64,000 bases of DNA from Desulfatitalea sp. BRH_c12 (GTDB lineage: Bacteria > Desulfobacterota > Desulfobacteria > Desulfobacterales > Desulfosarcinaceae): NCBI GenBank assembly GCA_000961655.1, contig LADR01000020.1, positions 1-64,000 of the forward strand. Direction: 5' to 3'. The translations under genes were made by a program, and so were the position numbers. Shown one piece after another: positions 34,593 to 41,544 of this stretch. Each line of letters opens with the position of its first letter. The first letter of the stretch is position 1. The notes below the pieces were generated by a model. It was not told the origin of the DNA and did no database searches. It saw only the letters and a list, made by a program, of their open reading frames with translations.

Positions 34593-36239
34593 ATGCCGGC
34601 AAAATTAATCCAACCGACCCCATCTGCTTATGGTTTTCCGCTACTCATCAAAAACCTGCTGCACACGCCGTTGATCTACTCTCCGAATCAGGAGATCGTC
34701 TACCGCGACCAGGTGCGTATGACCTACACCCAATTCGGCCAGAGGGTCGGCCAATTGGCCAACGCGCTGGCCAACATGGGCGTCAAACCAGGCGACACCG
34801 TGGCCGTTATGGATTGGGACAGCCATCGCTATCTGGAGTGCTTTTTCGCAGTGCCGATGATGGGGGCGGTGTTGCACACCATCAATATCCGCCTGTCGCC
34901 CGAACAGTTGATTTACACCATCAACCATGCCGAAGACGATGTCATCCTGGTCAACCAGGAGTTTTTACCCCTGCTCGAATCGGTCAAGGATCAGTTTGCC
35001 ACGGTTAAAAAGATTATTCTGCTGGCCGACGGCAAACCCGCCCCCGAAACCAAATTAAACCTGGATCACGAATACGAAGCCATGTTGGCCGAAAGTCCTG
35101 CGGGTTTCGACTTTCCCGACCTGGACGAAAACACCATGGCCACGACCTTCTACACCACCGGCACTACCGGTCTGCCCAAGGGGGTCTTTTTCAGCCATCG
35201 CCAGCTTGTGCTGCATACGTATGCCGTGCTGGTGGCCGCCAGCGCCTACAGCTCCCAGGCGCGCATCGATTCCGCCGATGTCTACATGCCCATTACGCCC
35301 ATGTTCCACGTACACGCCTGGGGGATGCCGTATGCCATGACGCTGCTGGGCGCCAAACAGGTTTATCCCGGACGCTACGAACCGGAGATGCTGCTCAAGC
35401 TCAAGGTGATGGAGAAGGTGACCTTCTCCCACTGCGTCCCCACCATTTTGCACATGCTGGTATCGAGTCCGGCAATCAAAAACTTTGATCTTACCGGTTG
35501 GAAAGTGATCATCGGCGGGTCGGCGCTGCCGCGCGGTTTGTGCAAAGCGGCTTTGGCCCTGGGCATCAATGTATACACGGGCTACGGCATGTCCGAAACC
35601 TGCCCGCTCCTGTCATTGGCCATGCTGAAACCCCACATGCTTGAATGGGATGAAGAAGAGCAGGTCAAGATGCGCTGCCGTACCGGCCTACCGGTTACCA
35701 ATACCCTGCTCGAGGTGTTCGATCCGAGTGGCAAGCCCCTGCCCCACGATGGCAAGAGCACCGGCGAGGTGGTGGTGCGAACGCCCTGGCTTACCCAGGG
35801 GTACATCAAGGATGTGGAGAAAAGCGAGGCGCTGTGGGAAGGCGGGTGGCTGCACACTGGCGACATCGGATTCATCGACCAAGATGGCTATCTGCAGATT
35901 ACCGACCGGCTCAAGGATGTCATCAAAACCGGCGGCGAATGGATATCCTCGCTCGAACTCGAAGACATCATCAGCCAGCACCCGGCGGTCAGTGAAGTCG
36001 CGGTAATCGGTGTGGCCGACGAAAAATGGGGCGAGCGCCCCATGGCCATCGTGGTGCCTAAGCCTGACCAGAAAGAGACACTGACCGAAGACGCGATCAT
36101 CTCGTTTGTGGCCAAGTACGCTGCCGAGGGGGTCATTCCTAAATATGGGGTGCCCGACCGCATCGCCATTGTCGACACCCTGGCCAAAACCAGCGTCGGC
36201 AAGCTCAACAAAAAAGAGATGCGCAAGCAGTTTCAATAA
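34593..36239 (+). CDS. Fatty acyl-CoA ligase (AMP-forming)
   Basis: 548 residues, ANL superfamily. It activates a carboxylic acid with ATP and CoA. Motifs in order: P-loop YTTGTTGLPKG, FHVHAW, GGSALPRG, GYGMSETCP, HTGDIGFIDQDGY, DRLKDVIKTGGEWIS and the catalytic lysine in KTSVGKLNKKE. The pattern is that of medium/long-chain acyl-CoA ligases (FadD/AlkK-like). ATG 34593 follows AGGAGG. It stands alone behind a sigma-54 promoter and its likely partner in beta-oxidation is the acyl-CoA dehydrogenase at 38182. Confidence 0.92.
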   Translation: MPAKLIQPTPSAYGFPLLIKNLLHTPLIYSPNQEIVYRDQVRMTYTQFGQRVGQLANALANMGVKPGDTVAVMDWDSHRYLECFFAVPMMGAVLHTINIRLSPEQLIYTINHAEDDVILVNQEFLPLLESVKDQFATVKKIILLADGKPAPETKLNLDHEYEAMLAESPAGFDFPDLDENTMATTFYTTGTTGLPKGVFFSHRQLVLHTYAVLVAASAYSSQARIDSADVYMPITPMFHVHAWGMPYAMTLLGAKQVYPGRYEPEMLLKLKVMEKVTFSHCVPTILHMLVSSPAIKNFDLTGWKVIIGGSALPRGLCKAALALGINVYTGYGMSETCPLLSLAMLKPHMLEWDEEEQVKMRCRTGLPVTNTLLEVFDPSGKPLPHDGKSTGEVVVRTPWLTQGYIKDVEKSEALWEGGWLHTGDIGFIDQDGYLQITDRLKDVIKTGGEWISSLELEDIISQHPAVSEVAVIGVADEKWGERPMAIVVPKPDQKETLTEDAIISFVAKYAAEGVIPKYGVPDRIAIVDTLAKTSVGKLNKKEMRKQFQ

Positions 36240-36366
36240 AAACCGCCCAACGCGCGAGGGCAACCGTTGGTGGTTGCCTTTCGCGGTCAGGATTGCCCCT
36301 TGCGGCAACCCCGCATCACGTCAGATTGGCCGTACGCACGGGAATTCCCGTGCGTACGAACCGTTC

Positions 36367-37941
36367 TTAGCCCTCAGGCGCTCGGGCCCGGCCCCATTCG
36401 ACGTGCGCGGCGTTGCGCCCAAATACGATGCCGAGTTTTTTCATTCGCTTGCGCAGGGTGGAAGGATGAATGCACAGCAGGCGCGCAGCCCCTTTTTCGC
36501 CCTCGATGCGTCCATTGCACTGCGCGAGCACCTTGCGGATATGCAGAGCCGTCACATGATCCAGCCCGCATACCTCATCGGCCTTGTTATCCTTTTTGGG
36601 ACCGTCCACGGCCTGCCTGCCAGCCGGATCGATATCTTCAAAGGCCAAGGGCGCGCCACGACTCACGATCAGCGCGCGTTCGACGGCATTTTCCAATTCT
36701 CGGGCATTGCCCGGCCAGCCATAGCGAATCAGGCGATCCAGGGCGCCGGGGGCCACTGCCGGAATGGTGCTCAATTTCATTTCACGCGCTTTTTTGCCGA
36801 TAAAATGCTGCACCAGCACGGGGATATCGTCCGTGCGCTGCCGCAAGGGGGGGATTACAATCGGAAAGACCCGCAGGCGGAAATAAAGATCTTCACGGAA
36901 GGTGCCTTCTGCCAGCATCCGCTCAAGATTACGGTGGGTGGCTGCCACAATGCGGATGTCGACCCGCACGGTTTCGGCCCCGCCCACCCGCTCGATTTCC
37001 TTATCCTGCAACACGCGCAGCAGACGAACCTGGGCCTCCAGGGGCAGTTCACCGATCTCGTCCAGAAAAATCGTGCCGCCGTCAGCGCGCTCGAAACGTC
37101 CGCGTTTGCGGGCCACAGCACCGGTAAAGGCGCCTTTTTCATGACCGAACAACTCGCTGTCCATCAGCGTATTGGGAATGGCGCCGCAATTGACACGAAT
37201 AAAAGGCCCCCCGCGGCGCTGGGACAGCGTGTGGATGGCATTGGCCATAACTTCTTTGCCGACGCCTGTTTCTCCCAGCAGCAGCACCGGACTGTCCAGG
37301 GGCGCGACCTGCCGTATGAGCTCCATGATATCCTTGAGTCCGACACCGGCGCCGACCACCTCCTGACCGGCAATCTGGCGCAATTCATCCTGCAGGTAAC
37401 GGTTGTCGTCCGCGAGCATATCGCGCAGCTTGCGCAGTTCCCGGTACTGCAAACTGTTGGCCAGTGCGATCGCAAAAGGCCGGTTCAGCAACGACAGGAG
37501 CCGTACGTGGTCCTGATTGAACTGCTTGCCCGGTTCGCTGAAAACCGAAACCGTGCCGATAAATTGCTTTTCAAGGGCCAGGTCGAGCAGCAGGCCGGAC
37601 AGGTCATCGCCCGCAAAATGGCGCGCAATCGGACCGGCCACGGCGTCGTCGCCCAGCCGCTCCATCAGCTTGGTCCGCGAGGAACGCTGATCTTCTACTT
37701 GCCGGCGTCCCCGGGCGGAAAGCGGGGTCCGCAGAGACATGGCCTCACTGGCCGCCTCGGTGGCCATCGCCACGGTCTCCACAATGCCAAGCTGGCGGTC
37801 GTAGACGTGAAAACAGATGCGGCTGGCCGGAATATGGCGGGCCATGAACTGCAGGCAGCGCTGCATCGCCTTGTCGATATCCAGACTGCCGCAGATTCGC
37901 AATGTCGATTCTCGAAAAAAATGACTCTCGTCGATATTCAT
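36367..37941 (-). CDS. Sigma-54-dependent transcriptional activator with GAF domain (NorR-like layout)
   Basis: 524 residues. GAF-type sensor (about 20-175), then AAA+ (about 200-430): Walker A GETGVGKE, KGAFTGA sigma-54 loop, Walker B GGTIFLDEIGE, and WPGNARELENAVERAL; a Fis-like helix-turn-helix closes the protein (GAARLLCIHPSTLRKRMKKL). ATG 37941 with AGGTGA upstream is the start; an in-frame GTG at 37950 is possible. It is divergent from the acyl-CoA dehydrogenase gene, whose upstream region holds a -24/-12 promoter, so it most likely regulates that gene. Confidence 0.92.
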   Translation of the reverse strand: MNIDESHFFRESTLRICGSLDIDKAMQRCLQFMARHIPASRICFHVYDRQLGIVETVAMATEAASEAMSLRTPLSARGRRQVEDQRSSRTKLMERLGDDAVAGPIARHFAGDDLSGLLLDLALEKQFIGTVSVFSEPGKQFNQDHVRLLSLLNRPFAIALANSLQYRELRKLRDMLADDNRYLQDELRQIAGQEVVGAGVGLKDIMELIRQVAPLDSPVLLLGETGVGKEVMANAIHTLSQRRGGPFIRVNCGAIPNTLMDSELFGHEKGAFTGAVARKRGRFERADGGTIFLDEIGELPLEAQVRLLRVLQDKEIERVGGAETVRVDIRIVAATHRNLERMLAEGTFREDLYFRLRVFPIVIPPLRQRTDDIPVLVQHFIGKKAREMKLSTIPAVAPGALDRLIRYGWPGNARELENAVERALIVSRGAPLAFEDIDPAGRQAVDGPKKDNKADEVCGLDHVTALHIRKVLAQCNGRIEGEKGAARLLCIHPSTLRKRMKKLGIVFGRNAAHVEWGRARAPEG

Positions 37942-38072
37942 AGCGTTCACCTAAACTATCCTATGGCACAGCTTAATTCTAAACCGGATTATAGTCCAGT
38001 TTTTTCTGCGCCATGGTGTGGAAGGTGTCGGGACCCATTAGAAATATGCTGAAATGACAAGACTATCGATCT

Positions 38073-38088
38073 TGGTATATTAATTGCT
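38073..38088 (+). promoter_or_regulatory. Sigma-54 promoter of acyl-CoA dehydrogenase gene
   Basis: TGGTAT-ATTAA-TTGCT with the GG (38074-38075) and GC (38086-38087) pairs 10 bases apart, as the -24/-12 consensus requires. Predicted start near 38099, 80 bases before the ATG. I see no convincing activator palindrome pair in the 120 bases upstream. Confidence 0.65.
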
Positions 38089-38181
38089 GTGTACCGGTGT
38101 GCGGACGGTTCGCGGCCGCACCGATACATCAAAGGCTTTCGGCTTTAGAATGCCCATTAAACGCGTACAAGGAGGATCCAA

Positions 38182-39339
38182 ATGCAGTTTGAGCTGACCA
38201 AAGAACAAATTCAGATTCAGAAAGCCGTACGGGATTTTATTAAAGGCGAATTTAAAAAAGAAGAGATTCACGATCTGCTCGACCGACATGCTTTTCCTGA
38301 ACGCTTGTGGAAAAAAGCTGCCGAACTGGGATTTATCGGCATCCATTTTCCTGAAAAATATTCCGGCCAGGGGATGGGCGTCATGGAAAACATCCTGGTG
38401 GCCGAAGAGTTGGCACGCGGCGACAGCACCGTAGGCACCTGCATCCTGATTGCCGATTTCGCCACGGAAATAATCCTGCATTGCGGCACGGAAGAACAGA
38501 AGGCGGCCTGGCTGCCCAAGGTGGCCGAGGGCCAGTGCCTCTCCTGCGGCGCGTTCACCGAACCGGATCACGGATCGGATATTACCACTGTCGAGACCAC
38601 CGCCGTCAGGGATGGCGATGAATGGGTCATCAACGGCTCAAAAATTTTCATCACGAACAGCGGGCCGCTGGCCGGCTTTTACAATGTGCTGTGCACAACC
38701 GATCCCACTGCCCAACCGGGTCATCGCGGATTGAGCCTGATTCTGGTGGAAGCGGACCGCCCCGGTGTCGCGACCCAGGACGTCGGCAAAAAAATGGGCA
38801 TCACCTTGACCTATACCGCCGAGGTGACCTTCAAAGATGTCCGCGTTCCGTTGAGCAACCTGATCGGCAAGGAAAACCGCGGATTTTACCAATTGCTCGA
38901 GTTCTTCGACGAAAGCCGCATCCTTATTGCCGCACAGGCGCTGGGCATTGCCCAGGGCGCCTTCGACCGCGCCCTGACCTATGTCAAACAGCGCGAACAA
39001 TTCGGCAAAAAGATCGCTCAATTCCAGGTGACGCAGCACAAAATTGCCGATATGGCCACCAAGATTGAAGCCGCGCGCCTGCTCACCTATAAGGCCGCCT
39101 GGAATTTCGACCAGGGCCACATGGACCCCAAACTGACCTCGATGGCCAAGATGTATGCCGCCCGCACGGCGGTGGAAGTATGCGACGAAGCCATTCAGCT
39201 TATGGGCGGATACGGCTACATGCAAGAATACGATGTGGAACGCTATTATCGCGATGCCAAAATTACCGAAATCTACGAGGGCACCAAGGAAATCCAGAAA
39301 AATACGATTGCCAGTGTCCTGCTAGGTAAAATGAAATAA
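38182..39339 (+). CDS. Acyl-CoA dehydrogenase
   Basis: 385 residues. FAD enzyme for the first step of beta-oxidation. Visible: N-terminal helical domain, CGAFTEPDHGSDI (substrate/FAD loop), SKIFITNSG, the AQALGIAQGAFDRAL helix and the C-terminal MGGYGYMQEYDVERYYRD, with catalytic Glu in ITEIYEGTKEIQ, the position used by short-chain and branched-chain enzymes. AAGGAGG precedes ATG 38182. Followed by a terminator-like hairpin; it is a single-gene transcript. With the sigma-54 promoter, activator and ligase it forms a regulated acid-degradation set. Confidence 0.94.
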   Translation: MQFELTKEQIQIQKAVRDFIKGEFKKEEIHDLLDRHAFPERLWKKAAELGFIGIHFPEKYSGQGMGVMENILVAEELARGDSTVGTCILIADFATEIILHCGTEEQKAAWLPKVAEGQCLSCGAFTEPDHGSDITTVETTAVRDGDEWVINGSKIFITNSGPLAGFYNVLCTTDPTAQPGHRGLSLILVEADRPGVATQDVGKKMGITLTYTAEVTFKDVRVPLSNLIGKENRGFYQLLEFFDESRILIAAQALGIAQGAFDRALTYVKQREQFGKKIAQFQVTQHKIADMATKIEAARLLTYKAAWNFDQGHMDPKLTSMAKMYAARTAVEVCDEAIQLMGGYGYMQEYDVERYYRDAKITEIYEGTKEIQKNTIASVLLGKMK

Positions 39340-39356
39340 GACACCGTTTATACGAT

Positions 39357-39421
39357 TTGGTTTTCCCTCTCCTCCTCTCCCAAAACCCAGCCTTTTTATC
39401 CCCAGGGGGAGGGAAAACCAA
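39357..39421 (+). terminator. Terminator-like hairpin after acyl-CoA dehydrogenase
   Basis: A perfect 13-bp inverted repeat (39357-39369 with 39409-39421) with a 39-base pyrimidine-rich loop, 17 bases after the stop codon. Only a weak T-rich stretch (CTTTCTT) follows, so efficiency is uncertain. Confidence 0.5.
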
Positions 39422-39562
39422 CTTTCTTACATAACTCACCTTCCAAGCCTGCCGATTCCTTTTCCCAAGCTTTTTCGCCTGCGGACGCAACCTGATTTAG
39501 GACAGCGCCACCGATGGCATGCTATCATCTACCATAATTGCAAAATTTGGTTATCTATCCAG

Positions 39563-39732
39563 GTAGGGTGGGCATCGCCCACCGTTATCTTATGTTGATC
39601 ACCCCTGTGATTGGCCGTATGCAACGTTTCAACGCTGTTCGATCGGATGTTCTAACAATCTCATGGGCGGCTCAGTGTCAGAAACCAGTGATGTTGTTTG
39701 CCGGAAATAGTGGTGGGCAATGCCCACCCTAC
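39563..39732. repeat. Repeat B, complete copy (170 bp)
   Basis: Ends at 39563-39583 and 39712-39732 are inverted repeats with one mismatch (core GTAGGGTGGGCATCGCC). Interior shares the ATTGGCCGTATGCAACGTTTC block with the 26300-26443 copy. It lies in a 490-base gap that otherwise holds only the hairpin at 39357-39421. The interior differs in length from the other complete copy, so these are diverged family members. Confidence 0.8.
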
Positions 39733-39831
39733 AGTCTACCGTCATTGCGAGATACGGCGTGGTCTCGCAGGGTTCACCGGCATGGGGCGACCGGCGGCCG
39801 CCCACGCGCCGCTGCACGCGGCTTTTGGCAA

Positions 39832-40467
39832 TCAGATATTCAGAAAATCGAGAATTTGACCCAGGTTCTGGATATGCACATCCGCTTTCAGATCGGGGTT
39901 GGCGTAGGCGAAAAAGGGGACTTGGGCCTGCTGGGCTGCCAGTTCGTCCAATTCGGAATCGCCGATGAAGATCATTTCGCCGGGAGCGAGACTGAAGTGG
40001 GACAGCAGGGTCAACAGCTGATCCGGATGGGGTTTGGGGAAACGCACATCACACGCGGTGATGACCTTGTCGAAGAGCCCTGTCAGGTTGTGATCCTCGA
40101 GCACCCGCGCCATGGTATCAGTGCGGTTGGTGGCTATGGCTGTTTTGTACTGCGGCCGCAGACGGGCCAGCACGTCGACCAGGAACGGCTCTATTTCCAT
40201 GTGGCGGATAAAGGGCATGTAGCTCATTTCACGCCTGAAGGCCTGGGCCTCGGACAGCATGCGCGGATCTTCGAACAAGTAGACGATAGCTTCATCCACC
40301 GTATGCATGTGAACATACGCAAACTGTTGCGGGGTGATCTCCGGCAATCCGAAGTGCGTCAGGATATGGTTGTAATAGGCGCGGTTGGCATTGGAGGAGT
40401 CGAACATAACGCCGTCACAATCAAATGCAACAGCCTTGATAGTCTTTGCGGTGTGACCGGCCTTCAT
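39832..40467 (-). CDS. HAD-superfamily phosphatase (Gph-like)
   Basis: 211 residues. HAD motifs: FDCDGVMFDSS (nucleophile Asp and acid Asp), ATNRTDT (motif II Thr), KPHPDQ (motif III Lys) and FIGDSELDELAA (motif IV). The cap resembles phosphoglycolate phosphatase and beta-phosphoglucomutase. ATG 40467 has GAGG upstream; a TTG at 40482 is in frame and overlaps the DUF1573 stop. Adjacent to and probably co-transcribed with the DUF1573 gene. Substrate not defined. Confidence 0.87.
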   Translation of the reverse strand: MKAGHTAKTIKAVAFDCDGVMFDSSNANRAYYNHILTHFGLPEITPQQFAYVHMHTVDEAIVYLFEDPRMLSEAQAFRREMSYMPFIRHMEIEPFLVDVLARLRPQYKTAIATNRTDTMARVLEDHNLTGLFDKVITACDVRFPKPHPDQLLTLLSHFSLAPGEMIFIGDSELDELAAQQAQVPFFAYANPDLKADVHIQNLGQILDFLNI

Positions 40468-40478
40468 GTCGCCTCGGT

Positions 40479-41240
40479 TCAATGAGTTTCTCGATTCTCT
40501 TCGGTACGCCGGGCGGAAAGACGTCCGCTGACGGGAATGCCGATGGTGGGCTTTTCTTTCAGGTCGGTCGAAAGTTCGATGTAATCCCCGTAACTGCCGA
40601 CGGTTTCACTGGTACTGGTGACCGTCAGGAGGTAACCATCCTTCGCGGGCTTGTCTCCGAGCGGTTTTAATGCCACCTGGATATTGCTCCCGGTCGCGGC
40701 TTTGGCCGCCTTGATGGTAAAAGGATACCCCTCCTGGGGGATGATGCGCACTTGACTGGAAACCGGTTCTCCCAATCGCCCAACGAGCACTACGCGCTTC
40801 GGCGTAATCGTCGCGTAACCGGCAATCTCGCCCTTGACCACAAGATCCACCCGGGGCTGCCGGGGATCATTGGTATGCACCTTGAAATGCTTGACAAGGC
40901 TTTGGCCGCCGCGACCCGCCGTAGTCACCACCACACTGATTTTATCCTTGCCGCCGGCAGGGATTTGGCCCGGGTTCGAGGCCACAGAGCAGCCTCAATC
41001 CGTTTGTATTCTGAGAATGCTCAACGGAGCGTCCCCACGATTTTCAACGATGAAATCGTGTTTGATCTCCTGGCCTTCTATAATCGTCTGAAATTCATAA
41101 CTGGGCTGCGGAAATACCGCCTTGGGCGAGTCGGCAGCCCCATCAGGCGCACCAGCCGCATAGGCCGTCGTTGCCATCCAGGCGATGATCATACCTGCCA
41201 TAACGATACCACACATTGTATGTCGCAAAGCTGTTCGCAT
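40479..41240 (-). CDS. Probable selenoprotein of the DUF1573 family, secreted
   Basis: 253 residues if the in-frame TGA at 40997-40995 is read as selenocysteine (residue 82). A signal peptide (MRTALRHTM...TTAYA, cleaved after Ala) leads into an Ig-like DUF1573 domain; the conserved motif, normally T-x-C-G-C, reads T-D-U-G-C here, then SVASNPGQIPAGGKDKISV, which is ordinary DUF1573 sequence in the same frame. A second Ig-like domain follows (about 125-245). Eleven bases after the TGA a hairpin TGGCC/GGCCA (40984-40966, nine-base loop) sits where a bacterial SECIS is expected. ATG 41240 has GGAG. If TGA is a stop it would split the gene into two fragments. Confidence 0.8.
40966..40997 (-). promoter_or_regulatory. 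Candidate selenocysteine codon with SECIS-like hairpin
   Basis: TGA codon at 40997-40995 and, 11-29 bases downstream, a five-base-pair stem (TGGCC with GGCCA) enclosing a nine-base loop. The loop lies 16-24 bases after the codon, within the range for bacterial SECIS elements. The stem is short and an alternative pairing (GAGGC with GCCTC) starts at the TGA itself; folding has not been computed. Confidence 0.45.
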
Positions 41241-41347
41241 GCAATTCTCCTGACTGTCTACGTTCAATATCGACCTTCTTTTATAGGCGCACGGCCGCGG
41301 GATGTCAAGGTAGCGGAAGCAGATGCGGCCATCCACGCATCCGCGAA

Positions 41348-41440
41348 GGGCAATCGCATGTAAAAAACTCCGTCAGGATAACCGAATTCGCTTTCGGGAT
41401 TGGCACGGAGGAGGTGATCCGGGTGGGTGGTCCGCGCCAC
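41348..41440. repeat. Dispersed repeat R3, copy 1
   Basis: About 93 bases shared with 58980-59073, and in part with 49554-49611. It contains ATTGGCACG-(G/C)A-GAGGTGAT and GGGTGGGTGGTCC-CG-CCAC blocks. It lies between the DUF1573 gene and priA, in a gap (41241-41544) where nothing else is evident. Confidence 0.7.
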
Positions 41441-41544
41441 GTCAGCCATGAGATTTAGTGAGGCATAAGGCGTGCGTAGGACATGGGGCCGCACTTGCCC
41501 TGAACCGCATTTGCGTGTGGCTTGATCACCGAAACGGGACATCA

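Noticed and set aside
36106-38052. 648-codon open frame on the plus strand
   Set aside because: Antisense to the GAF sigma-54 activator, overlaps the end of the ligase gene and has no recognisable motif.
40479-41240. DUF1573 gene as a pseudogene split by a stop codon
   Set aside because: The TGA replaces exactly the conserved cysteine, the frame is otherwise intact and selB is present; selenocysteine is the simpler reading.
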